From positions 17,058,630 to 17,122,629 of the forward strand of contig CM068828.1 of NCBI GenBank assembly GCA_028554795.2: DNA of 64,000 nt, in the 5' to 3' direction. This DNA comes from Sinohyriopsis cumingii. Taxonomy: Eukaryota; Mollusca; Bivalvia; Unionida; Unionidae. Positions within the stretch are counted from its first letter, which is position 1; every line of letters starts with the position of its first letter. Shown in pieces: positions 50,492 through 63,085 of this stretch. Made by a program: the position numbers and the translations under genes. The notes below the pieces were generated by a model. The model saw only the letters and a program-made list of their open reading frames with translations. It did no database searches and had not been told where the DNA came from.

Positions 50492-51299
50492 AATACTAAT
50501 ATGTTTGATCTTGATTGTACAATAGATGACAAAATTCTGTATTGATTTTCGCTGCATTTTCGCATTAAATGGAAACAAAAGATCATTACTACGTTGTCTT
50601 TGAGTATGAAATCTCTAAACTTCTTTCTAAGAACTCGTTAATAATTATATAAATAATGCTTTGTCGAGATCTTCAACACTTCCATTTAGTTATCTTTGAT
50701 ATATAAATAGTTTTGGATGATGTACTTTTGCTATCTTCTTTGTTAGGCAAGAACACGTAACATAATACTAATATTTATACATATATTGCAGTAGGTATTT
50801 TTAGCAAACTAACTGATAATACTGATAATAGAACATGTGCCAGTTTGATGCAATTGTGAATCATAGGTGTGGGGTTTGAGGAACATGGAAGTAAATCGCT
50901 GATGACGTTATCAATCGTATTAGACCCGACGTTAGCATTGTGTGCTAGTCTCGGTCATGTAAAGGATTGAATCAATGCCCCAGTGATCTCTGCTAGTCAC
51001 TAAAAGTTTGTTAAAAAAATACAACAACAAATTTCTGCTATCATTGACGATAAAAGCGATTGAAACGTCTCACTGAACATCACTTTGTAAATAGATGCCG
51101 ATGCTGGACACGTGTTTGAATAGTCCAACGAAACTGTCAGTGTGTAATACTAAGTAAGATTTCATGTTGTCATAACAAAGACGTAGTTTTTAAAAAAAAA
51201 AAAAACAAGGAAAGCCTATGAGAAATGAGCACTGCAACCGCTGTGTGTTTATTGCCTGATATTTTGTTTACATTGGCTACGTAATTCTCCATGCAGTAT
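50492..51299. other. 3' flank of LRR copy C, no gene seen
   Basis: Collinear with copies A and B. Holds ATTAAA at 50564. Confidence 0.55.
50564..50569 (+). terminator. Polyadenylation signal ATTAAA, LRR copy C
   Basis: Same hexamer and spacing as in copies A and B. Confidence 0.5.
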
Positions 51300-52563
51300 T
51301 TATAGGTTACTGCATTTGTATGGTAAAATATGAACGAGTTTTGGGATGGAATACGCACGAACTTGTGAGTGCAGTATATCCTTCCGACAAAACGGGTTCA
51401 TATTTTCCCATACAAATGCAGTAACCTTTTTATTATATGTTCATTGTTTTAATTCTACCTAAGGTTTAATTATATAAACAAAATACACTACAAGAAACAA
51501 CGTAAATGAATGAATGCCGTATTCCAAACTAAATACACAAGCGCAGATTTGTCATTACACAATGACATCATTATTAATGCGCACATAACTCCACCCAGAT
51601 AAATTTGAACTTAGTCGCGCGCTCGACATAACGTTCGAAAGAAAATGGCGTGTCTAGTTAAAAATTGAAATTTGCCGTCATATTGTGAATGAATGCGCAT
51701 TGCAACAACTTTTCCATTTGATCTGGATTGAATATATTTTGGTAATTTGTTTCGATTCGACAAAAGTTTGTGATTTTGGACTGGATTCATCTGTGCAAAT
51801 TATACCTGAAATACATATGATTGAAGTGGCGCGGCAGAAGCGTGTTTACGTCTGCAAATGTATTTCTGTTTCTGTCATTGAATGTTTGAAATCATAACGT
51901 GAGAAACATATGAAGTCTTTCAATTGCAATTATCAAAAAGACCCTATGGAATTTAATGCTTATTTCATTTTGAGTGCAGTAAGGAGGATGCAGTTGCACT
52001 TATCATCAAAATTACAGCACAATTTCGACATGTGTAATCCAGATTGAAAACCTATGACATGGCTCATGTAATTCGGATTTGCAGAATTAAGAAAAAAACA
52101 TTTTGAGGAAATTCAGGATGTAAAACTATAAGTATATTTTATTTTGCCATTCTTATCACCAGCTAAAGAAGACAGGATATGCCTTGTCACTTGTATGTTA
52201 TTTGTAAAGACATAATCTTCCTTCTTTTATATAATGTAGCTAGCCTAAATCTGTAACATTGTATCAACGCGGAATGTGCTAAAACAGCTGGGTTTTTTTT
52301 TTACAGTCCACGAAACATGTTTTAGTTCATTCAGAAACAAATTTAAACAACCACAACGTAAAGAGCTTCTTACGCGAGTGTATATGACTTGTTTACAAAT
52401 AAGAAGTGCTGGCGTCTGCGTCCATTGTTTGTTTACAATAGAAAGTAGTTCCTTTATTCACGTGAATGTTATATGCGTATCGTCGCGCACATTCAGTATC
52501 GGGGAATACTGAACGATTCTGACAATGTAAAGTTAACGGGGGAAAAAAATGAGCATATAATAA
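51300..52563. mobile_element. Private 1.26-kb insertion in unit C, unclassified
   Basis: Units A and B read straight through this place (B: CATGCAGTGTATGAGTTTAC near 24,002). In C extra sequence begins after CATGCAGTATT and ends before ATGAGTTTAC. It opens with a hairpin (51304-51427). TTTATTATATGTTCATT just after the hairpin recurs in inverted form at the right end (ATGAGCATATAATAAA, 52,551-52,566), so the two may be terminal inverted repeats. No transposase is seen; the only longer open frame (51685-51897, 70 codons) is unrecognised. A non-autonomous DNA transposon is possible. Confidence 0.5.
51304..51427. repeat. Long hairpin with ~40-bp arms
   Basis: AGGTTACTGCATTTGTATGG at 51304 is repeated in perfect inverted form ending at 51427. 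The match continues inward to about 40 bp with three mismatches, leaving a loop of about 40 bases. Confidence 0.9.
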
Positions 52564-53165
52564 ATGAGTTTACTAAACTAATAACATTAGTAACGTGAAG
52601 CGTCATACACATATGTTACGTATATGGCCTACGCGAACATTTTATTTGCGTAACGAAAATATAATTTTTCATGAATTTATACGATGAAACAAAAATAGTC
52701 TCTTCATTTTGTGCTTAATTTGTTCTGAATTTGTATTTTCTATGGAGGTTCTCAACAGGAGGTAATCACGGAAGAAAATTAAAAATAAAAAACTGACGTT
52801 ATGGTAATTCAGCTGGACCCCTATTCTAGTCCTTATACAGACAACTCTGTGGAAGAAGTACGCCCGTTATGTGGCATTGTAGCGATTGCTCTGATTAAAT
52901 GCATTCGAGCTATTTTCTATTTATAATGGCATAACGTGTATCAGTATCATTATATTATATCTTCTCAACATCCAGTGAAACAGTATTTTTCTAATATTTC
53001 TAAAACCCTTTCTGGGGTTGAAGGAAATTTTTTAAAAACTGTTACCATATTACCAATATTGCGGTTTCTACCGCAATGTTTTGGCTTTGTAGATAATTTG
53101 ATCCTCTCATATACAGCCCCTCGCTAAGATATCAACGATATTTATCACTTTATCGCATTAGAACA
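52564..53165. other. Intergenic block (unit C), no gene seen
   Basis: Collinear with 24,003-24,610. Confidence 0.5.
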
Positions 53166-53736
53166 CGGACCCATCGGGTGGCCTAAGTTATTAAAGTGTC
53201 CAACTCGGATATGGGAACGAACCCCGGCCGAGTCATATCAAAGATTACAAAAATGATACTAAGTGCCGCCTCGTGTTTCTCTCCGCATGAAGAGGTTAGT
53301 GTAGTGTTAGGACCGGTCGACATGGTGTGTGTATGTGTGTGTGTGTGTGTGTGTGCGTGCGTGTGTGTGTGTACGTGTGTGTGTGTGTGTGTGTGTGTGT
53401 GACATTATCCTGACACCAGGCCATCCAGTCCTAAAATTAACTTCTTAATGCTGAGCGCCAAGCGAGGCAGATGTTAGTAACAGTTTTTTTGAAAAAAATA
53501 AGACTTTGGTATGACTTGGCCGGGGTTCGAACCCACGACCTCCCGCTTCCCAGGCGGACGCTCTAACTACTAGGCCACCGGAACGGTCACCTGATGTCAA
53601 GATAATGTGACTGTGTTGGAAATTTGCTACATGTTCGCGGCATGATGTTCCAGTGCTAGGCATCACTATAAACTGACACACTGGAGACATTGTACCAATA
53701 TGACTGGAATACTGATAAAGCTACGCTAAAACTTCA
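53166..53736 (+). mobile_element. Nested SINE pair (unit C)
   Basis: Paralogue of 24611-25175 with the same nested reverse copy (about 53,400-53,591, B box GGGTTCGAACCC read on the minus strand). A TG microsatellite (53322-53400) has expanded in the middle. Confidence 0.7.
53322..53400. repeat. TG microsatellite inside the SINE pair
   Basis: TG repeats with a few TGCG interruptions. The unit B counterpart is a short TG run near 24,780. Confidence 0.95.
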
Positions 53737-53763
53737 AGACACACACAAACACACACACATGCA

Positions 53764-53817
<54 letters not shown>
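53737..53817. repeat. AC and CT microsatellite
   Basis: CA, CT and AC runs directly after the SINE 3' end. Confidence 0.9.
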
Positions 53818-53821
<4 letters not shown>

Positions 53822-53909
53822 TCATTACTCTCTATTACCGGTGAGAAAAGTCAGCCACATTAGCAAACGTAAGCTAACATTTCATTCGTCCAATCCAGAA
53901 ACATGGCAT

Positions 53910-54113
53910 TGTGTGGTTTAACGACATTATCAGCAAAAAAAGATTATATATGATGGCTAGCTTATTTGGTGGAGGAAAAACCCTGGAAGTACAACCGACC
54001 CACTGGAAGCTACTGGCATGCTTTCGTACATACCCAGGTTGGTTGCGTCGAGACTCAAACTCACGCAAATAGAGGTGAGATGTTTGAGTGATACGTTAAC
54101 ACGAGAGCCTTAG
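53910..54113 (-). mobile_element. Decayed SINE (unit C paralogue of 25313-25520)
   Basis: Same orientation and body motifs, with additional substitutions. Confidence 0.55.
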
Positions 54114-54794
54114 ACGATCCCAAAGAAACAAAAGGTCGTGATTTTTGTATCACTTTCACCAAGACTGCATTTATTTCAAGCCATTGTGCGTTCTTTATTT
54201 TTGTTAGGTATTTAACATTTCAAGATGATTTGCAATATGATGTCCACACGAGCAAATAGAGATACTTTTTTAATTAAGTGATATTAAGTTTTTTAATTAA
54301 GTGATATTAAACTTTTTTCGTTTAAGTTGCAAAATTCTGAATTATTCGTACATGTCGAATGAGCCATTCATCAAAATGATAAAATTTATGAGATGGAAAT
54401 TTATGACCTAAGTGCAGACGGAAAGTTGAATAGATAGCTAGAGATGAACGAGCAGGTGCTGGTTTGTGTTGAATCGCCGAATCGAGCTGGCTTTGCAGGA
54501 TACATTTAAGGAGACACTGATGAAGTAAATCGTCAGTAGATTACACCTATATTTCTGGAGCAAGCGTATACATTTTAAAGGATGTACTAGAGAATCAGAC
54601 TAAGAACCAATTAGATAATCTGAAAGTAATTAGCATGTTATATTTTAATGCAGTATTTTTATCTTCTAAAATCAACATATAAAGCATGATATTATAGATG
54701 TAGAGAAGCATCAAATCACAGGTGTCATATGTGTAGGCGAAACAGTAAATTTAATTATTAAACTGGATTAGCGCTACTATCTTTTAAGTGTTAC
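54114..54794. other. Intergenic block (unit C), no gene seen
   Basis: Collinear with 25,521-26,159. Contains a short direct repeat around TTAAGTGATATTAA (54,273-54,312). Confidence 0.5.
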
Positions 54795-55022
54795 TGCTGT
54801 TGCTGTTTTTGTAAGTTGTAACGAGGTTTTTACAGAACATAATAGGCTATACATTGCGGTCATTATCGTGGACGAACCCAGGAAAACCTCGGAAAGAATT
54901 CGCAAGCTTTCTCACATACACACGTTGGTTGATCCTGAGACTCGAAACCATACTGACAGAGGTGAAATGTGAATGATCTATAGAGATGAACACGTTAGAC
55001 CTGTCTGCCACCTGGACTCCAT
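54795..55022 (-). mobile_element. Decayed SINE (unit C paralogue of 26160-26404)
   Basis: Same position and orientation as in unit B, with an internal deletion. Confidence 0.5.
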
Positions 55023-55812
55023 TGTACATCTGATAGCATGTCCTGAAAATATGCCTATACAATACACTAATTATTAAAAGAATTATTTCTTTGGAGAAGT
55101 CAACTGAAAAGATAAAGACTTAGTTATGGGCAAGTAACCTGTTTTCGTAACATACTTCTCAATGGGGGAGAGAGGTTGAAAGACTTTGGTTGCGAGGAAT
55201 GGCATGCAGTGTGAGGGTGGATGGGTGGTGGATCATTTAAATACTGGTTTAAATCACGTTCGATTACGATTCAACTTTTACCCTAAATTATTAACTTATT
55301 GCACTTATCTTCGAGACTATTATCGATTTTTTAAACAAACATCGACTTAAACCACATTTGCAAGCACTTTTACTCAAGTGTGTAACTTTCTGTGTTTATA
55401 TTCGAATTATTTAACGCAATGTTGAGCATTAGTGACCTAGTGTTTTATAGCAATTTCTGAAAACCTTAGGTGACTTAACGCCACGATTTTATGAAAACAA
55501 TATGGTCACTGTCACACAAAGTTAATTCCACTCTCCTCAAATTTATTGAAAACGCTTCAGCTACTAACCACAAAATTTAATGAAATTCCGAAAGCCATTT
55601 ATCATCAAATATTGAATATCCCACCTGGTCAAAACACCCTAGTCCACTGGTCATAATAATTTTTATATGAAATGTACTCTACCTGTCATAGAATATTCAT
55701 AAAAGGTCACACTGGTCAAGAAACGTTTCCTTGTATAACCTTCACCGGTTGTCCCAATTTTAACAGCAAATCTGGTCAATTTGTCACCATGATTCTACGC
55801 AATAACAATCTT

Positions 55813-55945
55813 ATATTGGTTATCAAAATATGCTCCAAGCCATTTGCTACCACCAGTCACGAAACTTCACAGAATAGTATCCACCAAAGTCATCAGAATT
55901 TTCTATACACCAACAAACACACTTGTTATCAAAATATGTCCCAAG

Positions 55946-55988
<43 letters not shown>

Positions 55989-56310
55989 TACACACACTGG
56001 TTATCAAAATATGTCCCAAGTCCATTCTTACCATCAGTCATGAAAATATTACGGAATATTATCAACCACAGGCCATCAGAATTTCCAATACACCAATCCA
56101 CACACTGTGTTTCAAAATATGTTCCAAGCCATCCGTTACGACCAGTCACGAAAATTTGAATATTATCCACCAAAGGTCATTAGAATTTCCTATACAACAA
56201 CACACACACACACTGGTTAACAGCAGTGAAGACTGTTTTACTGAAGATAATCCATCATTAGTTAGCATAATGTCCTATACACCCACATGCACAATACTGG
56301 TCACCTAGAC
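55813..56310. repeat. ~105-bp minisatellite with CA spacers (unit C)
   Basis: Paralogue of 27190-27755 with about five units. One CA spacer has expanded to about 50 bases (55,949-55,985) and one unit is partly deleted. Confidence 0.8.
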
Positions 56311-57156
56311 TTTGCTTTGAAAATCACTTCCTGGTCATCGAATTATAAGAAAAACAAATATTTGTTTTATTAACTTAACTACCTGTACCCAAATATCTAG
56401 GTAACTAAATCCATGTTTTTTACGCGGGACTTTATAACCTTTATTTTAATCTAATTAAATTCTGTTAATAATAGTTTTTGTCAGTAAATATGGTAGTTAT
56501 CAAACATTTCATATAAGCAAATTAAGAACTACAAATCTGTAATATAAAAAGTAGCGCACCTTTTCTAGTCTTGCAACTCGTCAAACTTAAAAAGTGGTCA
56601 TGCAAATTAACATAGAAAACAGAGCTGATGAGAAAAAGATATTGTACAAATAAAGACTATTTGACAAAAAGCTTCCAATCATATTAAATAAGTAAACTTT
56701 AGATTTGATCATTATCTTTCAATGAATATTTTACCAAGATAACCGGGTGGGATTTCGTATTTACAACAGAACACTTATGATGGTGATACAAACACAATGT
56801 TTAATGATCAAGTCTATATATATTTAGAGTTCCGTATCCACTAATGTCCATATATATTCTTGTTATGTTGTCATTTTAAAATAATATTGGTCTGTTTTGT
56901 TGTTTTTTTCTTCATACGAAGTACTAAGTTAAAAAGTTCCAGTTCATCTTAAATCCCTATCCATGAATCAAAATCCTTATCCGTGTCCGTTCTGTTACCG
57001 ATACGTGGTATTGTAGTTTTGTCTTATGAGTTGTACTTCATACGAAATACGACATTTAGAACTGTACATATTTAATCCATAGTCCATATCCGTTCCTGTT
57101 TTGTTGCCATGGTATTTTACATTTGTTTTGTGGGTTATACTTCCTAAGAAGTACCA
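56311..57156. other. Intergenic block (unit C), no gene seen
   Basis: Collinear with unit B on both sides of the deletion junction near 56,810. Confidence 0.5.
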
Positions 57157-57420
57157 CTTGATTCACTCTCGCCTCGTGGTTTTGGCTTATAGACATAATT
57201 TCTCCCTTGCTTCTTCCTGACATTACTCATGTTCAAGTGAACAACAGAGTGAATCGGACTGCACACTGACAAGACGTTCCGTAGTGTAATGATTTTGACC
57301 TACAGTGAGGTGTTTATACACAGACGATGCCGCAATACATCGTCTGTGTTCTGGAAATATTCGGTTCTTCCCGTCGAAAGCACTTTGTACGTGCAGCATG
57401 GGATGCACCGAACTCACTAT
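57157..57420. other. Cluster of inverted repeats (unit C)
   Basis: Paralogue of 4229-4480. The central hairpin here is 12 perfect base pairs (57318-57329 with 57338-57349) around the loop CCGCAATA. The outer inverted repeat has one mismatch. Confidence 0.4.
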
Positions 57421-58539
57421 TTCGAAATCTTTGTAGAATATACATAAATAACCCTCGGGTATCGTTTTACACACACAAAAAACCAACAACAACAATAAAC
57501 GAGTACATCTATTTAATAAAAAAAAGTATTTATACAATTCCGTGACAAATATATTACAAGAAGTGTTATATGAAATTTTGGCTAATCAAATAAATTTGGT
57601 AGCATTAATATTATTATCAGTATATTGAAAACACTATTGGTATTTAGTTGACAAAGATATACCACTATTTTGTAAAATCAATATTTCGATTTCATTTATA
57701 TGCTTTCAGAGAAATGACACTGCTGTCTAAATACTAAGAGCACTGTCAATAGATCAGACAGTTAATCCAATAGAAAACAATATGGACCAACACGCAGTTC
57801 ACCATATATTATATTAACGTGAATATTTATTCTGAATATTACCAGAGATCTATTAATCAAAAATATGGTATGATCATAGTACATGTTGAACATAACACGA
57901 TATATCGAGAATTTAAAGAACCGGTGTCATTTGGCATTTTGAAGTGACTAGAATGAGTTATAAATCCATGCCAACACGAAAACAATTCCCCAGCCTTATA
58001 GATACTGACATTGCCTCTGCTAAGAGATGCAATGACCCAATGATTATTTTAATAATACTCTAGGTAAACGGTAAGTTAATATACTTGCACATATGCAAAT
58101 ATAACATACAAGGAACATATTGAGTCTCTGAATTGGCACTTTAAACATAATATTCATCTAATACTAAGTTCGTGCTCGTAAACAAAATATATGGCTACGT
58201 TAAATATCGGACACGACAGATATTTATGTTACAATCCAGCTAGGGTATTATAAATAATACTGCAGTAGATGTGCATTACTAAATTTCGAGCGCCCAGTCA
58301 GCCAAGTGAACACTCTAAATACATTAGAAATTTTTTCTTAAAAGGTTTCAAGATTCAAATTAATAAATATATTCAGCATAAAGACTTAAATTTCTACTAA
58401 ATACAATATGCATAGTAATTCACCTGGTATATTCAATTCCAATTTAACAAGTTGATTCATTATTCGGAATTTTACGATCGACATATCAGTCGCTATTATT
58501 TGTGTTGTTCCTTCTACTCATCTGCTTCAGTAATTATCC
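57421..58539. other. Intergenic block (unit C), no gene seen
   Basis: Collinear with 4480-5560. Confidence 0.5.
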
Positions 58540-58678
58540 GCCTTTCTTCCTTCCTTCTTTCGTTTGTTTCCACCTCTTCCTCATTTTTCCTTAATTCCTC
58601 ATTCCTTGGTATTTTTCTTACTTCCTCCTTTCATCTCCCTTTACTTCTCTCCCGACATTGTCCTCCTTCTTCTACTAT
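58540..58678 (+). repeat. Polypyrimidine tract (unit C)
   Basis: Paralogue of 5561-5698. Confidence 0.7.
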
Positions 58679-58962
58679 TGCGCTGCTTTTATTTTTGCCC
58701 ACAATAAGGAATACAACAAGGGATGTACTTTCATTCATTCCTACCCTATCTTTAAAGGTCTGCTACATTATAATACACACTATATATCAGATTGTTCATT
58801 CGTTTCCTAAATAACCCAGAAATGTGCATTGCAAAGGCATACTTTAACTCACAGAGAAAACAATCAAGATAATTTGTGCATCTATCTATCTTTTACGGAA
58901 AACGCTCCCGAAATATGTTTTTTGCTTCCGATGATAATAGGATTTAGCGTATTATGGTGACA

Positions 58963-59995
58963 ATGGCTAAATCTAGTGATGATTGCAGCGAATTTACTGT
59001 AAATTTGTCATGCTCGTTTTCGTCCTGTCAGGAAGATGAACTCCTAGAAGATGGCGAATGTATTGATTCTTAAGAAGATTCTGCTCGCTGAGGCTCGACA
59101 GAACCAATTTAAGCTCGAAGGAGACGAGAATGTGACGAGGATAAAGACCCTACAGAGAAAATAGGGCATAATGTAGATGAACAGCGCTTGGGCTATTCAT
59201 GCTGGTAACTACTATTATAAGTATGATAATTATTATTATTATTTTAATAACTTTAATTTCAAAACGAAAATAGAAGGGCAGGAATTTGGGGAAACTTGGA
59301 GGTCTTCAGGGCAGATTTTAATGTGGGCTTGGTTCATCACTAACTAATTGCATTAAAGTTAACACCTTAAGACTCAGACTGTGAGAGGTGTAGAAATAAA
59401 TATTGTATTAGCTTTATAACTCAGATTTGATCTTTTAAACCGTGATGAAATGCATACCCCGAATTTACTTTCGGTGTGATAGTTTAATATCCTCCACAGC
59501 AAAATTGAAGACTTTTTATCAAGAAAAGGTAATCATAGACATAGACATGGTGTGTCCAGATGTTTCGCAGGCATGCATTTTCTCTGTGGGTCTAGATGTA
59601 TAATAATAGTGGAAGAGGAAATATACGGATTTATGGAGAAACAAATCTTGAGAATAATACATTGCTCAATTGAATGCTCGTTGTTGTGGTACAAAAGGTA
59701 AAACAAAGATCTAACCATGAATCAAATAAACATATAGTTCATACTTTAACATGCAAGAACTTATCATACATTTTGCCCACACGTTTGCAATAATGATGGA
59801 GTGTATTTACTATGTACATTTGTGTGATGGTGAAAATTGTATCAGCAAGGAAACAGTCGATAAGTATACATACTGTTAAGTATTGTTCCGTCGATCGTCC
59901 TAGATTTCAGGCCGTTTGCCTGGATGAATATGTCCTGGAAGCAGCGTACTGTGCCTACAGATAACAAGATGGAAATTGCTAAGAAATTTTCTTCG
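58963..59995 (+). pseudogene. P2X7-like zinc-binding domain gene, decayed, copy C
   Basis: Exon 1 (58963-59204) keeps the layout and the shared stop, with further frameshifts. In exon 2 the first cysteine motif is damaged (tryptophan replaced by leucine), a stop follows near 59878, and about 60 bp are missing before the segment encoding FQAVCLDEYVLEAAYCAYR. It is more damaged than copies A and B. Confidence 0.5.
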
Positions 59996-60495
59996 AGTAC
60001 ATGAAGGCAAAATATTTTTAAAACAGTTATGGTGCCCATATCAGGGTCGGTTTTGGGACAAGTGATTGCTTCATACACGGTGTGTCTAGTCCCTGTAATA
60101 AAAGCATGAAAAATGTGTTTCACAAATTATAGTTCATGTCTTTGCAGTAAATATGGTAGTCACATGTGACGTCTTTTTGCATGTCTGAACAATAATTGAA
60201 AAATGCACCAAACCATTTTGCTTACTTTTACAACAAATGGTTGGTCATAACGTTTGACATATAAGCAACACATTGACTCATACGATGATATAATTTTTGA
60301 GGCCTTAGGAATCCATATCAACTTAGAAGCTATACAAACCATGTAAATAAACGTGGGGAATGAATGGAAAGTTCACTGTGACATCAGGATATGTCACACC
60401 ATCTACTGTTTTCTCTAATGCATTATCTTCCTGGAGCTGGTTCTTAAAAATCTCATTCAGTACCTAAAAAAGGAGATATATTTAAAAGATATAAG

Positions 60496-61065
60496 TAGTT
60501 AAGTGGGATACTTTACGTACAATGGGAATTAGCATTACAGAGACCCCTGGGTCAGATTACGTACAATGGAAATTCATCATGGCGAAAAATCGTGGGTCAG
60601 ATTACGTACAATGGGAATTAATATGGGAATAAATCGTCGGTTACTTTATGTACAAGGGAAATTTAACATGGGAATAAATTGTGGGTCACTTTACCGACAA
60701 GGGGAATTTAACATGGGACTATAGTGTGGGTCTGTCTAGCGACAAGGGGAATTAACATGGGGGAATAGAGTTTGGGTCTGTCTAGGGAAAAGGGGAATTG
60801 AACATGGGGAATAGAGTTTGGGCTTGTCTAGGGACAAGGGGAATGGAACAGGGGACTATAGTGTGGATCTGTCTAGGGACAATGGGAATTTGACATGAGG
60901 AATAGATCGTGGGACTGTCTAGGGACAATGGGAAATTTAACATTACGGAAACCCCTGGGGGATATAGCCTCAAGGGAACTTAACATATGGAAATTGAACA
61001 TGGTGGATCTGTATAGCGTCAAGGGGAATTGAACATGGTGGGACTGTCTAGGGACAATGATGGCA
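60496..61065. repeat. ~48-bp minisatellite at the right edge of the array
   Basis: About eleven degenerate units of the type GTCTAGGGACAAGGGGAATT, AACATGGGGAATAGAGT and GTGGGTCT. Leftmost units carry a different variant (CAGATTACGTACAATGGG). It starts where homology of unit C to A and B ends. Confidence 0.85.
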
Positions 61066-61744
61066 GAGGGTCAAACACAACAGACACAAAAACATACATA
61101 CACTAGTACAAGCGTGGGATTTATATATAAAGCATTATCAAGACCTGAAATCTTGCTGGGGTGTTCAAAAATTTGCATAATTGTAATGATGCTATAAATA
61201 GCTATAATCAAGGAAATGTTCAACGACAAAATGGATGTGACTAAAAGTAACGTTAAAATGACGAAATTGTCCCAGAATTTAAAGGAAAATAAACATATCC
61301 CCGAAAATTAAGTTACAATGGTTTAGACTAAAATGGATAAAATTAGTAACTACTTACAATATCAACTTCTGTGACGATCGTGGATAAATACCTCTGTATC
61401 TATAATCAGCTGAAATTCCTATGAAATCCCACTATCTATTTATAGCTCCAACTTGTGGGTTTTTCCTTTGGAAAATCCCACTATCTTTTTATAGCCTCAG
61501 CTTGAGTGACGTTCCTGTTTATGAATTCTAGTATATATGTATAGCTACAAAATGTGGAAATCCCCAAGTCGATATTTATAGTCTCAAAATTTCCAGCGTC
61601 AGTGACGTCACTGTACTGAAAACTAGGGGATAAATGGCAACAGTGTTGCAAGTAGCTGACCTGAATACGTGCTACTGTAGGTAGGTAGGTAGAGTGTATC
61701 TGATAGGGAAAACTGAGTTTTATAGGGACAAACAGAGACCAATA
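61066..61744. other. Single-copy intergenic region with weak repeats
   Basis: At 61,370-61,600 a phrase of the type TCCCACTATCTTTTTATAGC recurs about four times at roughly 65-bp spacing. No gene recognised. Confidence 0.5.
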
Positions 61745-62013
61745 CACACAACATACGCGCGCAGACACACGCACACACACACACACACACACACAAAGAG
61801 GGAAGAGGAAAAAAGAAACCCCAAATATACTATCAACACAGAGGGGAGATAATACAAACCCCAAATAAACTATCCACACAAACGTACGCGAACGCATACA
61901 AACCCCAAATATACTATCCACACAAGGTCGCTAACGCATAGAAACCCCAAATATACTATCCACACTCGGGAGGAAGAAAATAAAACAACAAAACGCTAAC
62001 ACACACACACACA

Positions 62014-62059
<46 letters not shown>

Positions 62060-62215
62060 CACAGAGGGAAGAAGAAGAAAACCATTATACACTATCCACA
62101 CGGAGTGAAGAAATAACCCTTTATATATACTATCAACAGAGAGTGAAGAAAATAACCCATTATATTCCATCAACACAGAGTGAAGAAGAAAAAGTTTTTT
62201 GAAAGCACCTAAGCC
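61745..62215. repeat. CA microsatellites and ~45-60-bp minisatellite
   Basis: CA runs (61,745-61,794 and 61,998-62,055) flank repeated units built from ACCCCAAATATACTATCCAC and AGAGGGAAGA or AGAGTGAAGAAAATAACCC. Confidence 0.8.
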
Positions 62216-62649
62216 CTCACCTGCAATCACCAACTCTGCCAAACACCTACACCCACCCCACCCCCACTCCCAACACTACAAAACCCATTTAACCCGTTAT
62301 TTTATGGCATCAGTGTGTGCTTTAGGAAACAACAAGACACAAAAATGATGGATGAATAGACTGACTATTGTTTACGGACTTGCATGCCTAAAGAGCGTGC
62401 GTGAAGGAAAACATCTTTCCATTTCAATTCTAACTAAAACATGATCCAGAGGGATAGAGAGAGGTGAAAGAGCACAATTTCATAAAGTGTGAGTAAAAAC
62501 AAAACACGCCATCCTTATTATACAATGTCAAGACCAAGAGACACTTACGTTTTCTTTCTGGTCTATTCTCTTTAGAAGGTAGTATGAAATTTCACATCAG
62601 GGCCAACGCATCGGCTCACATTGTCAATTTTTCCATTTCCATGTCTTTA

Positions 62650-63085
62650 CTGGCACAAGTTCTTCATCATCTTCAATTTCTTCTTCTTCTTCTTCTGAAT
62701 CCCTCTTCTCTGTTTCGTTTTGTCTTTTGTTTCTTCTCTTTTCTCGTAGGGCACTCTGAATTCCAGTGTCCTTTCCCCTGACAACGATATTAGGTATCTT
62801 GACTTTTGTCTCTCTTTCTTAGACGAAGCAGGTATTTTGGAGACAAATACCCATTTACCTTTGCAGATATAGCAAACTTCATTAGCACACACTTTCGTAT
62901 GACTCTCATCAAATCAACGACCAAAAGAGTAAGTTTTGTTGCCACTTTCGCATGTGAATTATGCTTTCGTATGACTTTTAGCAAATATTTGACCAGCAGG
63001 TCGATCTGTGCTGACTCTTCCATCTTCGTGATCGTTTGAGAGCGGAATGAATACTCTGACGCTAAGACACTCTCCTTATATACAG
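62650..63085 (-). pseudogene. Possible degenerate C2H2 zinc-finger-like sequence behind a TATA box
   Basis: On the minus strand TATATAAGG (about 63,075-63,083) is followed by TCAGAG and, about 60 bases downstream, an ATG opening 78 codons (MEESAQIDLLVKYLL). Another frame of the same stretch reads three finger-like pieces: GQIFAKSHTKA, then FTCESGNKTYSF with FDESHTKVCANE, then VCYICKGKWVF. These have zinc-finger spacing but lost cysteines and histidines and two in-frame stops. A lysine-rich tail follows. Two frames compete, so this is either a small unknown gene or a frameshifted remnant. Confidence 0.3.

Larger units (their letters stand above)
48753..60495. repeat. Segmental tandem duplication, unit C (truncated)
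   Basis: The unit follows unit B from the LRR gene to the block after the P2X7-like pseudogene. Homology to A 8120 and to the matching part of B stops near 60,495, where a minisatellite begins. Compared with B it lacks 28,205-30,265 (junction near 56,810) and about 33,440-34,915 (junction near 60,080). It has a private insertion at about 51,300-52,563. Confidence 0.88.

Noticed and set aside
60496-62215. CRISPR-like array of repeats
   Set aside because: Units are degenerate and contiguous without unique spacers of constant length, and the genome is eukaryotic.
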